Source of the DNA: Brassica napus
Taxonomy: Eukaryota > Streptophyta > Magnoliopsida > Brassicales > Brassicaceae
Length of the DNA: 64,000 nucleotides
Direction of reading: 5' to 3'
Assembly (NCBI RefSeq): GCF_020379485.1
Contig: NC_063450.1
Coordinates: 50,987,374-51,051,373 of the forward strand
Shown here: piece by piece, positions 43,877-56,600 of the stretch
Position numbering within the stretch: position 1 is the first letter of the stretch
Layout: each line of letters begins with the position of its first letter
Position numbers and translations under genes: made by a program
The notes under the pieces: generated by a model
What the model was told of the DNA's origin: nothing
Seen by the model: the letters and a program-made list of their open reading frames with translations, nothing else
Database searches by the model: none

Positions 43877-44107
43877 GCGCGTATGTGTAAGCAGCTATGC
43901 TTGTCCAGTTCTCCGTTAGAATGTCGTTTTAATTAGTCGAGTCGAGTCAAAACATGATGGCGCGAGCTTAATTACCATCTTGGGTTTTATGTATGACGAG
44001 TTGGAAATAAATATAATATTTGACGATTAAACCTTTTACTCCTTCAAAATATTTTTATGAGTTAACACATATTAAATGAATTTAAGTATTTATAACTAAT
44101 TATATTA

Positions 44108-44350
44108 TACTCCTTCCCTTCGTTTCAATTTAGTTCTTTTTGTAAAGTAATTTTTTTTATTTCAAAATAATACTGTTTTATAAATTCAAAACAAAATTAT
44201 TAATTTTATATTTTAATCTATTTTATATTGGTTAAAATGTGGTTATATGTATTAGTAGTAATGTTTTTATTTAGTAAATATACAAAATTAAATGTTTTAC
44301 TAATTTGAATGCAAAGTTTAAAATGACAATTAAAACGAAACGTAAGAAAT
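44108..44350. mobile_element. Stowaway-like MITE remnant
   Basis: Starts ACTCCTTCCCTTCGTTTCAA and ends near AAAACGAAACGTAAGAAATA, with the internal attggttaaaatgtggtta. This is the inverted form of the MITE at 20563-20792. The right end is degraded. Confidence 0.6.
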
Positions 44351-44547
44351 ATTAACAAATAATACACAGTTTTTAATACATATCGATCAACAAAATTAAA
44401 TTAAATTAGATTTTAATGTAAAGTATATAATTCATTAATATAAATTAATAAAATATTTTACTTTTGTGAAACAATAAAAAAGTTAAAAAAAAATTACTTT
44501 AATAAGTTGTAAAGTAGGTGATAAATAAATATCAAACCACAACAGGA

Positions 44548-44553
44548 CACGTG
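44548..44553. promoter_or_regulatory. G-box (CACGTG) upstream of the OB-fold gene
   Basis: A palindromic CACGTG about 150 bases before the start codon, conserved in the pseudogene copy (23805-23810). Such sites are bound by bZIP and bHLH factors. A telo-box-like AAACCCTAAA follows near 44642. Confidence 0.6.
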
Positions 44554-44704
44554 ACAGGTCCATCATACACCGCAAAGCAGTTGATAAACACTCTCGTCCA
44601 TCTTGGGAGAAAGGGAAGGCATCGTCGTCGTCTCTCTTTATAAACCCTAAAAAGTACATCGATTCCTCCATTAGGGCGAACGCGAAATCTAAAATTAGAG
44701 AGCG

Positions 44705-45585
44705 ATGGCGAGTACAGCAGCTGCGACGGGAACGACGACGGCGAAGAGAAAACCTGTGTTTGTGAAGGTTGAGCAGCTGAAGCCTGGAACGACCGGTCAC
44801 ACATTGACTGTCAAGGTCGTTGACGCCAATCCTGTGGTTCCGGCTGCGAGGAAGGCTCGTCCGGGGGGTTCTATGGGTCGTCCGTCTCAGCCGAGTCGAA
44901 TCGCTGAGTGTCTCATCGGAGACGAAACCGGGTGTATTCTCTTCACTGCTCGTAACGATCAAGGTTACTCACAGTCTTTTTCTTACATGATGTGGAAATG
45001 GTATTGTCTTATTGATAAAGTCTGATCCTTTAGGTTCTTTAATGCACATCTGTCAATGTTTAGACTTGTAAGATAAAACAGGTGATGTGTCTTTTGTTGA
45101 TTTTTGGACATATATTGCAAAAAGCTGTCATCTTGTCTGAAAATCTGCACAAGACTAGTGTTTTGTCTTTTGTCTTTGCTGATTAAGTGATGTCTTTGTG
45201 CAATTTAAGAGGCTGTGAGGTTTCTCTGTAATATCATCTTGCTTGGTCAGATGTTGAGTTAGATGTTATAACATGACTCCAAGACTTACATAGCTTTTCC
45301 TGTAAAAAAAGTTTGTTTTTGTGCCAGTTATTGTGGAATCCCTGTGGCTTAGTGATTAGATTGATTTCTTTCTTTTCTTTGTTTGTGTGTATAGTTGATC
45401 TTATGAAGCCGGGGGAAACAGTGATAGTGCGCAATTCGAGGATAGACATGTTCAAGGGTACAATGAGGCTAGGGGTTGATAAATGGGGACGCATCGAAGC
45501 CACTGAGCCTGCTTCTTTCACAGTCAAAGAGGATAACAATCTGTCTCTTGTTGAATACGAACTGATTAACGTTACTGATCAGTGA
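44705..45585 (+). CDS. OB-fold nucleic-acid-binding protein (SOSS-B/At4g28440-like), 149 aa, 2 exons
   Basis: Small single OB-fold protein related to the single-strand DNA-binding subunit of the SOSS complex. Exons 44705-44963 and 45395-45585 join in frame (CAA G|TT GAT). Visible: an Ala/Thr-rich start, VFVKVEQLKPGTTGHTLTVK, a basic loop (AARKARPGGSMGRPSQPSR), then core strands AECLIGDETGCILFTARNDQ, LMKPGETVIVRNSRIDMFKG and MRLGVDKWGRIE. A decayed partial copy at 23.8-24.2 kb shows it was duplicated together with the aminotransferase. The biochemical role in plants is inferred from the fold. Confidence 0.92.
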
Positions 45586-46000
45586 ATGTCGTTTAGTATC
45601 TTTACAATGAGGCTAGTATTTCGTTCTGATTCTTCTATCGTTAATGTCTTTTGATTTAGATGATGAAGCTTTTGTATTACTGGTTCAGATATGCTTTCTT
45701 TTTTTTACCTTAAAACATGATCCCAGAATCTCGCTTATTGATCGAGGCAATGGCAATGGTATTGTTCCCTTGAATCTGTTGATGTTGTGTTAAAAACCAT
45801 TGAGAGCTTTCTAATGCTCCCCAATCTTTGAAGTCAAACAAAGAACTTCACGAAAGAGATATGAACCTGAAATGGGCATAACTTATAATAGCATAGAGAG
45901 TCTTACAACACAGCAAAAATGTTCCACGTTCCTATCACAAGCCCCTCATGTTTCAATACCAACAAAGGAAACAAGAACAAAACGAGATAGAAAACTAGAC

Positions 46001-48749
46001 TCACTCCACTTCTTTGATGATCCTTCTTGTCCGATGAGATTCAGTGACAACTGTTCCTGGGGCACTATGAGCTTTCCTACGCTCATCTTTCCTTCTCTTC
46101 GCATCGTTCATAGCTCTGCTTTCCGCTTTTGCTTTGTATATAGGCTTCGGCAAGTGCCTGTGTCTGTAATTTCACATCAACCAAAAACGTTAATGTTTTA
46201 GTCTTTTGACAAAATCTCCAAAGTTGGAAGCCATTTTTATCTATGATCATGTACCTGACAATACGCTTGATCTCAGGAAGATGCTTGTACCGATTCTTCA
46301 CCGCCTCATTGTACTCATGCTTCTTCTGCTCCCTTGGAAGAATCTGCAACCACCAATCAACATATGAGAATTTGCCATTTTCATTTTGTTTAAAAGAAGC
46401 TTAATGCTATATAACATTAAAAAAGGCACAGATTCTTACAACTCCTAGTTGCTCTGATGCTTTGGCCTTCCATAGCCTGAGATTAGTGTCATCACTGCCG
46501 GATATAACATAGGTAGCATCACTGCTATACTTGACACAGAATACTCTACAAGAGACAAGTAAGTAAACAAACGCATTAATATATTAAAAACGTTTACAAT
46601 TAAGTTTCACCAGGGTACCTCTGCATCCTCTTCGTATGGTAGATTTCCCTGCTGTGTCCTCCATTGTATGGGAAGATTCTCACGGATCGATCATAAGAAC
46701 CGGTAACGAACTCACGACCAGTTGGTGAAAAATCAATATCCATCCTGGAAAAGATGATTAAAATTGATAAATCATAATGCATTATGATAATCACACGTTG
46801 AATACTTGACCGGGGGTTTTATCATTCTTACACAGCAGAAACATGATCTTTATGCACGCACTTGGCTTCTTCATTCTTTCTACCATCAAAGCTATAGCAG
46901 TTGCCATCTTCATTTGCCTATTCAGTTTCATCAATTAAGACATAAGCCAAGGACAAATGCTTAGAGAAATTTTCGTTCTATGATCATCACTTACAGCTGT
47001 GAAGTTCATAGGCTCCATAGGGTTCCATGCGATTGAATTTGTTTTGGTCTGCCAAAGGAGAAGCAAATTTTTAAGTTTGAAGAGTAAAAAAAAAAAAATG
47101 CTTTTACATATGAAGAGAATGAGTGAAGCGAGTTTCAACTATATACCCTCATGAGAATTTTCCTCGCTGCAGAAGACATGCGGATATCATAAATGGATAT
47201 GTGGTTATCGCTGCAAGAAGAAGAGAAACCCTCTTACAGTGTTAGAGAAAGCTATGGAATGTCTACAACAGATAGTCTTACACAAGTTTAAAGTAGAAAG
47301 TATATATACCCAGAAGATGTCGCCAATATATCAGGCTCTCCAGGATTAAACCGGACAGATATTACAGAGTGACTTCCAGACGTGAAACTCTGGACTGGCT
47401 GAGACCTAATTACAAAAAAGAAGAAGAAGATAAAGCTATAATAAGCGCTGGTTTAAAATTTTAAGGATGAAAAAAAAACATCAGAGAGATTTATTTGACC
47501 TATTATGATTCCATATATCCAGTTGAGCTCCGGCTGTAGCAAAAAGATCTCCTTCAAACTGATGATCAACAGCCCTGGAAAGGAAAGAAAGCTAAACAGC
47601 TCAAGTTTTGTGGACATAAAGAACAACGACAAATGGAATGAAGATGGTAAGAAGCTTACAATAACGCATTCTTGCAGGTATAGACCGCAGATGGCTGGGA
47701 CAAAAAGAAGCTTGTTATTAAGATAAATAACAATACAAGAGAATACAAGGTTATAAGAAAAAATAAACAATGAACCACCTCAGTAGATTTTTCAGATGAG
47801 AGGTCAGAGTCTTCAAGCGAAGGACGAGGAACACTCCACAAACGAACACTGCACAAATCCATTAATCTTTAGTCTCGGTCAAGGACTGAAAAGACTTTAA
47901 AAAAAATTAATATATCTTACTTGCAATCAGTTCCGCAAGAAACCAAAACATTGCCATCGGTTGATACTGTAAGACCACGCACAGCACCTTGATGACCAGG
48001 AAACTGGCAAACCGTACGCCTGCTCGTTCCAAGGAACAGAACATATAATTAGTACAAGGGGACACTAAATGAACTTTAAACTAGTTCATGAGAGTAGAGA
48101 AGATCTCAACCTCGTAGCGATATCCCAAAGGCGAATATCTGCAGAGAAGAAACATATAATAAGTTTCAGTTAAAAAGTGTATAAGCATTACACTGATAAC
48201 AAACAGATACCGAACTTTGAGCTAAATCCTAATGCGTTTAGGCTATTACTAAATGCATATACAACCTCCTTTCCATCATATTAGAGATTTACCTCCATCC
48301 ATAGAAGCGGAGAAGATTCCTTTCAAGTAATTAGGGTTCTTAGCCATACACGAGATTCCATCGCGATGCCCATCCATTGCTCCTACGAACGGCCTTGCAA
48401 ATATCTACAAAGCAAAACCCACATCCAAAGTTTATAACTTTTTTAATCAAAACTAATCAGAACCAAAACCAAAAGAATCAAATATCGAAAAAATTGATGA
48501 TTGCAATACCTTCTCAAGTTTGGCAGCTGTAAGTGCCCTCTGATACTCAACCGCCTTCTCCATTGGTCGAAGACTCGGGTCGAAGTTGTGAAACACCCTC
48601 TGAACCCAAAACCCAAGTTTCAGAGCTAGTGATTAGGTCATGGAGGAGGAGAGTGTAAACTGAATCATAGTTTTGTAAATTACCTGAAGATCCTGACTTC
48701 TTTCTCGCGTGAATTCATCAACCGATCTCGATATTGTCTTGATCCTCAT
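46001..48749 (-). CDS. SOF1/DCAF13-type WD40 protein, 452 aa, 16 exons
   Basis: Nucleolar WD40 protein of the small-subunit processome (yeast Sof1) and candidate DDB1-CUL4 substrate receptor (DCAF13). Sixteen exons keep frame: 48684-48749, 48510-48599, 48293-48404, 48111-48138 (28 bases), 47921-48019, 47779-47848, 47660-47694, 47500-47574, 47310-47405, 47147-47210, 46995-47048, 46832-46917, 46619-46744, 46440-46545, 46255-46343 and 46001-46163. WD repeats include GHRDGISCM...DIRLWD, GHQGAVRGL...VRLWSV, LDIWNH, ISIYDI, DHVSAVMDIDFSP...VRIFPY and NLRLWKAKA. The C-terminus has the basic Sof1 domain (LPREQKKHEYNEAVKNRYKH ... RRKDERRKAH). Collinear with At4g28450. The gene looks fully intact. Confidence 0.95.
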
Positions 48750-48836
48750 TGTTTACGACTGCGAAAGCTCACGGCGGAGAGTAACGGTGAAATAGAGATG
48801 AGAGGGTGAGCGAAAGAGATTTGGTTGCAGACAGAA

Positions 48837-48845
48837 AAACCCTAG
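48837..48845 (-). promoter_or_regulatory. Telo-box in the SOF1 gene leader
   Basis: AAACCCTAG lies about 90 bases upstream of the SOF1 start codon. Telo-boxes near the transcription start are typical of plant ribosome-biogenesis and translation genes and often pair with site II motifs, as here. Confidence 0.65.
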
Positions 48846-48897
48846 AGATTGAGAGGTTTTTGAGAGGTGATGAAGCTTGCTTTTGTGCTGCTTTAGA

Positions 48898-48939
48898 TGG
48901 GCTGATAAATAAGACCAAATAAGGTTTGCTTATTGGGCC
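48898..48939 (-). promoter_or_regulatory. Site II (TGGGCY) elements of the SOF1 promoter
   Basis: TGGGCT (48898-48903) and TGGGCC (48934-48939) lie 150-190 bases upstream of the SOF1 ATG. Site II motifs are bound by TCP factors and co-occur with telo-boxes in growth-related genes. Confidence 0.6.
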
Positions 48940-48960
48940 GTATACAGTTTTCTTGGATAT

Positions 48961-49890
48961 TTTTTTTTTTTTAACCTCTTAATTTTATTAATATCAAAAA
49001 ATAACCAGAATAGAAACATACGACAAATACATTTTTAAGCTGAACATGATGATATAAAAATAATAACACGATGCTTCCTAACTCTATTGCAGAATAGACT
49101 GATTCGCTAACATTTTCTATCGTTGTTGTTCTCGGTCTTATATGATCTTGTGTTTGGCTGTCATCCATTGTGATCCAACACCATTCATCACTTAATAGAT
49201 CAGGAGGCACGATCCATCTGTTACATCGTTGCCCATTCCATACACTCCCGCTACAGGAGATAACATGTTTTGTTGCAATCTCTATCCATCTCCAAAGAAA
49301 CCCCTCATATTGACTTTGATAATCATTAGAAACCATCATCTTCCACCACATGTCTTCGCATAACCAATCCATCTTTTCTCCTATTATCAAGTAAAGACGT
49401 GACCCAATCTCCTTGACGTAGTGAAGACACAATCGTCCATATCAAATTCTTAAATGAATATGATGTCCATATTAGTCCCCACAGCCATGGCGGTTTAAGA
49501 TTCCTTCTTTTGTTCCAAAGGACTAGTGATTCTTTTGAGGAACTTATGGGAGATAATAAACTGTCGTGCCTGACTAGCCACGGAAACACGCCGACAACGC
49601 AGAACATCCAAGTTCTGTTTGTCCGAAGATGATACTCAACAATTAAGGATGTAATAGACTCACCAATTAGGGAGAAACTGGATTCGTCAAAGATCTGATC
49701 CAAATCCCATACCGGCGCAATGAACCAATAGATAACCACCAGACTGTTTGTCCATGACGAGACAATTTCACCACGGGAAGGGAAGAGACACTGTGACGAG
49801 AAGACATGTCGCTTGAAACGAAAATACGTGGAAGATATACAAAATGTCACTGGATAGTATTGACCCCATGTTCCGCATAGGAATACTTTT
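48961..49890 (-). pseudogene. Unidentified retroposed or LINE-like remnant with A-rich tail
   Basis: Two overlapping minus-strand frames (49326-49850, 174 codons; 48971-49432, 153 codons) look like one coding stretch split by a frameshift: DWVTSLLDNRRKDGLVMRR in one, DWLCEDMWWKMMV in the next, then NRWIVPPDLLSDEWCW. The strand ends in aataaaattaagaggttaaa and a run of A (oligo-T on + at about 48961-48972). The tail and Trp-rich composition suggest a LINE-derived fragment, but I could not match a named domain. Confidence 0.4.
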
Positions 49891-52752
49891 CTTGCAAATA
49901 AACTAATTTCAGTTACTAATTTTTTTTTACTACTTAATGTATACTACTATAACTTTTGAATGTATATATATATATATATATATATGACATAAATTATAAG
50001 CTCATTTCAGAAATAACTAAACCATGGACAAAAAAACTAAACTATGGAAAATGGATTGAATATTTTTCTTGACATGTTAATTTGAAATTACAGTAAAAGA
50101 ATTATAAATATAAGTGGATAATCCGTTATTTTGAAGAACACATAATCATAATGATTTTTTCATGTTTCAGTTTCCTTTAACTGTTCTCTAATGTTATATA
50201 CGTATATATATAGATATATAAATAAGTATATACACGAAGAGCATTTACCTTCTTTATTAAAAAAAGGTTGTTCTTCTGAGCTTACAAACAGTTGCATGCA
50301 TTTGTGACTGACATTTGGAATGCTTTCAAATTATTTTTAGTGGTTGAATGCAGTTAATTTACAATAATTATTTACAGAAATTGTTGGAATTTTTTTTAAA
50401 CTATTTTACACATGGTCTTGACTAAGACAGCCGAAATGGTCAAACAATAATTTAGGCTTCGAATGTTTACAACCGCCCTGCCCCGCACCGCAGTTAGCAG
50501 TAACAAAAATCTCTCCCTACACTATATATCTATACGTTTTTATAACTGTTAAAATCGTACCGTAGTTGAACTGCTTGTCCCGCACCGCTCAAACCGAAGT
50601 CACCATTTAGAGCATTGAGGCCCTAACTATTTCTGTGTAAAAACTAAAAAGCAAATAAAATTATTTTTACCTGAATTCTGACTGGTTAAACGTTTTGCAT
50701 CTCATTTCAACCTACTCGTCGTCAACCTTCACCAGTTTTACTCTAGAATATATCTCATCTAATTTTCAACCAGCTTTGATGTCTCATGCACGTGTATGTC
50801 TGCAGCAAATAAAGATAATTTAAAAACTGAACAATACAAATATTTATGCCTTTTCTGATTACTCAGATTTTAGAGAAATAGTTTCTTATGAATTGGTTAT
50901 GCATGAATATACCTGCATATTCGGGAAACCATGCAACAAAATCCTTAGGCTAGATGAGAATCTCTCCACAATCGCCATACCAATAGCAATCTCTTATGAG
51001 GCGATGATTTAAACTCGATGCTTTGAAAGAGGAAAAATGTATATCGATCAAAATATGCATGCTTTAGATAAATTTGTCCATGATGAAAGATAGTAGTTTC
51101 CCATTGGTGCAAAAAAGAAATTTTAGTAAAGGATCAGTTGTTTTTCAATTGCTCAGATAGTAAAAGAACTATTTTACTGAAGATTTTTTTTTAATGAACT
51201 TGTATATGAATTTGTTGATGATCGAACTGATCTCAAATTTTATTTATTTATGTTATAAACAGTTTATGTGAAAGATGTGGGGAAAAAGTGAAAGTGGTGG
51301 GGAACGTGGTTTCAAAACGCAAAACGGTGGAATGAAACTTGTCGATGAAATAATTTTGAGGTTTTTAAAATTAGTACTAAGCAGTTTCCGTGAAAATAGT
51401 GGAGTCGTGGCCTCGAGTGAGAATGAAACTTTTCCTTTTTAATCTGAGGATACTAATGATGCATTATTTCTTTTTCCAATTAATCTTGACACACAAAATA
51501 TATGTAACGGAAAGTAAAACTGAGTGGGGTCAAATCTTTTTCTCTTTATTTTCTATATATATATTTTTATTTTTTAATTTTTTTTTGCCACACGTCAATT
51601 TTTAATTAGTCAGACGATTTGCGCTTTAGTATATATAAAAGATGTGATTTAATTGTTTTAAAATAGTTCATATCTTGAAAGTCAATAAATGATATATTCA
51701 ACTTTAATATGTTTCGATTTTCAGGCAAGAAGTCTAAAAGATGGGTTATACAAAAATAATCATAAAAATACGCATGAGCTTTGACAAAATCTTTGCGTCG
51801 TGGGACTTTTACTAGTTTGGTAGCAGTAGTGGCACAAGCATCTCTTACATCAGGACAAGTCAAGTTCTCATGTTTTGAAATTTGAATATCAAAGGACACA
51901 TCACAATTAAAAAAGGAAAAAGTTGAATTAATATCAATATAAGCCAACATTTTCTATTAAACAAAGATTAACCACTTTTGCATCCGTATAATGTGTTATT
52001 TATTCAATGTTTCTTCCCCAAGCTAAACTGGTAAGAGAGTTATTTAGGTGAAACTTTTAATTGGTCCTCTTGCGCGGTAGTTCAATTAGTCAAGTCTTGG
52101 CTTCCGCGTTAAGTTTCAAAACTCAAGCTTTGACTTTTCAGAACAAAAGTAAACCTTTGTTTTATAGTTGTGCAAACACATCGGCATCGAAATAATTTAT
52201 TTGTATGTAATTTATTTTAATATATAGATACATTTGTCTTAAATTTAAGATCATTGGTTTGAAAAAAAAAAAGTTTTAGTTGTCTCATTAAACTTAATAA
52301 ATAAGCATATGAATATGATGATAAGAATATCTTGAGCAATTTGCATGTTAGATGTTAGCTTTGATTAAGTTTATTTTATAATAGCCGCGTAAATATATAT
52401 ATTTTTAGCACACTCTCAATTCAAAATTCTCATAAAAAATTTTAAAATCCAAATCCATAATGATAGATGTGTATACATCGAGTGTTGTAGAGCGACCCGT
52501 TCAAGTCACAATACGTGGTCAACACGCAAATCGTGAGATGGCGCCGGTAAAATCCGACCTAAGTGATGAACTCATTGAGTCATGACCATTTCCTCATAAC
52601 TAAGCATTATATAATACTCCCTCTCCTCTATCTGATCCAACATAACCATAACTCTTATTTTTCTACTTAGCCAAACAAACAAAAATCTTTTATTACCTGA
52701 CTACTTCGAAGCTCCTTGTTTTTTTTACGTAAAGCAGAGAAAGCAAAACCAT
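49891..52752. other. Intergenic DNA upstream of the PIP gene
   Basis: No gene is supported. Notable: (TA)n at about 49964-49984; a pair of GC-rich boxes (ctgccccgcaccgcagtt at about 50477; gtcccgcaccgctcaaacc at about 50577) that may be ends of a short transposon; and a 114-codon minus-strand frame at 51606-51950 with no recognised domain, likely chance. The last 250 bases hold the PIP promoter. Confidence 0.45.
52517..52522 (-). promoter_or_regulatory. W-box (TTGACC) upstream of the PIP gene
   Basis: The minus strand reads TTGACC in a GTTGACCACG context, about 235 bases before the start codon. W-boxes bind WRKY factors and are common in pathogen-inducible promoters, which fits the immune role of this peptide family. 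A TATA-like tatataa lies near 52609. Confidence 0.5.
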
Positions 52753-52974
52753 ATGAGGAGAGTTAGTTGGTCTACTATTTTGATCGTGGTGATGATGGTG
52801 TCCTTGTTGGTGGTAGAACACGTGGTGGTTCCGGCCGCGGCAGGGAGGGTTCTAATGGAGAAGTCAGGAGACGGAAGAGCGACGGTGATGAGTGTGGAGA
52901 AGATGAAGTCGACGGTGGATTCCTGGTTTCAGCGTTTGGCTTCAGGTCCTAGTCCAAGAGGACGTGGCCATTAA
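52753..52974 (+). CDS. Precursor of a PAMP-induced secreted peptide (PIP1-type), 73 aa
   Basis: Small secreted signalling peptide precursor. An N-terminal hydrophobic signal peptide (about residues 7-30: STILIVVMMVSLLVVEHVV) ends in an AAAG-like cleavage site. A variable acidic/basic middle follows, then the conserved C-terminal peptide RLASGPSPRGRGH with the SGPS and GxGH signatures of the PIP/PIPL family. In Arabidopsis PIP1 (At4g28460) amplifies immunity through the receptor kinase RLK7; position between SOF1 and RPN1 genes agrees with that identity. One exon, TAA stop directly after His73. Confidence 0.9.
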   Translation: MRRVSWSTILIVVMMVSLLVVEHVVVPAAAGRVLMEKSGDGRATVMSVEKMKSTVDSWFQRLASGPSPRGRGH

Positions 52975-53661
52975 AACTAGTTTTTTGTTTCAAGTTGGAG
53001 GAGATGGATTAGTGTCGATATAACCAAATATGTATACAAAAAAGTATTCAATTCATTTATTTCTTTGTTGTTTGATCTCTAGGGTAAATTCACATATGTA
53101 TCGGTAGAAACTAAACCATCATTTTGACCCCAAAAAAACTAGACCATCATTATACATGTACATCCTTACTTTTGTTGGTTGTTAATTTCAATAAGATTGC
53201 TTAATCTGCCTTTACGAGAGAATTATTTTTGTGGTAGCTGAGAACAACGATATGCCTCAAAAAATTATTGTAAACGAGTAAGCCTTGCACGCCAGCCTGC
53301 CGGGGTCACCTTCCTAAAATTTTATATTACATAGTTTTTGCCAAATCATGAGGACAACAAGACGCGTCTGCATGTTAAACAAATTGGAGTTGGAGTGAGA
53401 ACAAAGCATGAAACTAAAGTTACCGAGCAGTAAACCAGAGTAGTACAAGTCGATCTAGAGAATTGAAAATTTGGAAGAAAAAAAATATTATCCAACTTCA
53501 GAATGATTTAGTGCACAATAAGCGCGATTCAACAGAAGGAAATTGTTAACTAAACCATTTAATGGGAACATAAGCCAGTAAACTAAGCCAATAAAACGAT
53601 CTCTTGTGCACATAAAAAACCATATAGCTCTTCCAAATGCTGGTCACTTCAAACCTCGAAT
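52975..53661. other. Intergenic, 3' ends of PIP and RPN1 genes converge here
   Basis: No further gene. The two genes are convergent, so this region should contain both 3' UTRs. No repeat with clear ends was seen. Confidence 0.45.
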
Positions 53662-56600
53662 TCACTCCTCTCTATAGTCTGGATTTTCTTTCAATATGAT
53701 GAAACCTTCTAGTATGGGAGACAATGGAATGTACCTGTGACCCCAAACGAGAAGCAGGATATATTAGATTCCAAAATTTAAAACATAGTTTCGTCCTAAG
53801 AGTAGGAAGCAACATACTTGTCTGTTGCGAGCTCGGCTCTCTCCCCAGCAGCAAGGAGAACTGGTGTTGAATGTGTTTGGAACCCAGTGATTGTCTTTGG
53901 TCGACCTGCCTGTCCAACCACATCAACCGCTTGTCCTACTCGCACTGGCACGGAGATGGGCTTCAAATTCTCATCCACCGTCAGCATCATCCTTGGCTAC
54001 ATACTCAAACCGTTCATGTTAATACATAAAAACCGCTTAATCAATTTTAACAAAGGAATCCTAGCACAGAACATTGCACTCACCTGCATCGCCAAAACGA
54101 GGAAGTAGAGCACATAATGGTATTTCCCCAGTATGATGGACTTCATGTCAAGGCATGAATGTAACAACGTCACTATACCAGCAAGCGCAGTTCTGGGGAC
54201 ACAAAAAAAGCACAACATACTTGTTTAGGATTTAGGTTCACAAATTAAAACACAACACCCATCTTTAAGCAAAGTATTCATGTTAACACTTACGGGGATA
54301 GCAAGAGCCTCTCGGAGTGGAAGGGGCTGAGAGTTAAGAGACCCTTTCCCATGTGCACCAGCCCTTGAGCAATACGCACCTGCAATTTCACCTTAAACAA
54401 AATGAGAAGAACTGTGTTTATAGCACGAGACAAAAAACATAAAAAATTTAACACATTACACAGAAGAGGAGGCTAGCATCCTTGTAATAATAGCTGGAGA
54501 GGTTTCTAAGCATGCCGGCAATCCTTGCATTGTTAGTTCCAGCGCCGATCAAACCAAGAGAAACAATTGCTGACTGTAGAAATCAGATGAAACATTGCAA
54601 ATTAAGTCAATGAAATAACTACTACACCTGAATCATGAGTGGTGAAAAAGATAAACTCACCATGGCAACTTCTGAATCTGTGTCATGGCTAAGCCGGCTC
54701 AAGGTGTCCATAACAGTCACCTTTGGGTTTGATATACATAGGAGACCAAGGGCCAAAGGCACTGCACGCCGAACGTTCTGTTCTCCATATTGCAGCACGC
54801 GCTCCAGAGAACGGATGGCCATATCAAGACCCAGTTCTTCAGACATAGCAACCATCGCTAACCCAAGCACAGCTGGACCCTGGTGGATATCACCTTTCTC
54901 CAGATGCTCTCCACACTGAGCCAGAAGGTCCTGGACCTTAAGGACGTTCCCAGTTCCAGCATACGCACATGAAAGAAGTGTCATATCACAATACTTTCTG
55001 ATCTTCTCATTGAACGTCTTTGAAACCTCTGCGGTGGCCTCCACGCTTTCCTGCTCGATATTGGAACAAGTTTAACACTGACAAGCGAGAGAAAAAAAAC
55101 AACAAATAATCAAGTGTGCTGACTCGTTGTCTACCTGTTTGCCAAGGTAGAGAAGTCCAAGTCCAAGAGGCAAGAAGCGAGTGAGGGCTTCACCCAGTTC
55201 CGCCTCACTCCGATCCATCAAAGCGAATATGATGGACTGCGCAACCTCTTCGTTACACGAGCCAACGTAAATCATCCCCAAACTAAGTGCAGCAAACGCA
55301 ATCACATCGAGAGGTGCTTTCGCATCGTTTAGTATTGGAGACAAATTGCTTCTTATCTGTCCAAATAGTAAGCATGTTAGTCTCTCGTAAACATAGCATT
55401 GTAGGCAAGTAGACAACATATCTTCACCTGATCGTTTTGGGAGCCAGCGTATGCAATCCCGAGACCCATAATAGCACCGATGCGGACAGATGAATCCTCT
55501 TTGTCAATGTATTCTCCAAGAAGGGCCAATGCCTGAGAAAGAAATGTGAGTGAGAAGAGTGTATGGCGAAAAATATTGAGTCACAAAGAGATCAACTCAC
55601 AGGATCACAGTCATTCTTAATGCCGCAGTTAACAATCCCAACACCCAGCAGAGCTCCAGCGATGATTGGATTATCATTGGAGTGGAAATATTTGTCGAGG
55701 TGAGTGAGTCCAGCGTCCACATCCCACAATAGAATCATACCCTATCATAGGAAAACAACGACGTCCCGTTTACAATCATCACTTCAAAGATATGAAACAC
55801 AGCTAGTCAATGAATGAGGAGGTATACCAGACTAGCAGCTGCACTGGTCTTGCCATGTTCTTTGTTTTTGAAGAGCCAGTTTCCAGCGGATCCACTTGTC
55901 GAGTCTGATGGCACTGTCATCAATTTGTCCTGCAATAAGTGAATATATCAAAAGGGCAGCCTAGCTTACAAATTTATTTACAATATGCACATAATAAGAA
56001 TCTGAGATCATACCTGGCCAAAACCAGCATTTACAAATGCATTCACAAAAGTGGCAGCCAGATTTTGTCTAGCGGAATCCGCACTTGGGCCAGAGCTAGC
56101 CCTGCCATCAAGCAAGTGAGCCTGCAAATGTTCATAAAAAAGATAAGAGACTCTGAAAAGAAAAACAGATCATGTCACCAAATAAAACAATAACTGATAT
56201 ACCTTGTAGATGTCTTCAGGCGTCTTGGCTTCCATGACCTCAATATCTCTAGCAAGCGTCAGATATCCTTCACTTAACTTAGTGTTGTTAACAATATCCT
56301 GTAGCATTTCTCTGTCAACGTCATTTTCAACCATCTCAGGGTCAAGCTCAAAGGTGATGCCCTGCATGGGGGGAATAATAAGAGAAATTAGAAAGTGAGT
56401 CATCAGATACTGAATCTCTTCAGTGATGTTAATATTTTAAGCACTTACATGACGTGATATCATGTAGCAGAACTGTTTCTTTCTTAGCAGGTCAGTGCAT
56501 GAGGTAAATACTTGCTTCACATACTGCAATAAGGAAAATATATATCATGTCATAAAAATACATCAATCGGAGGATTTACCAGCTGGCCTAGTTCACATGG

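Noticed and set aside
49964..49984. (TA)n run as a possible regulatory or fragile site
   Set aside because: It is a short ordinary microsatellite in AT-rich intergenic DNA.
51606..51950. Minus-strand 114-codon frame
   Set aside because: It has no recognised domain, no splice or duplicate support and AT-rich composition; it is likely chance.
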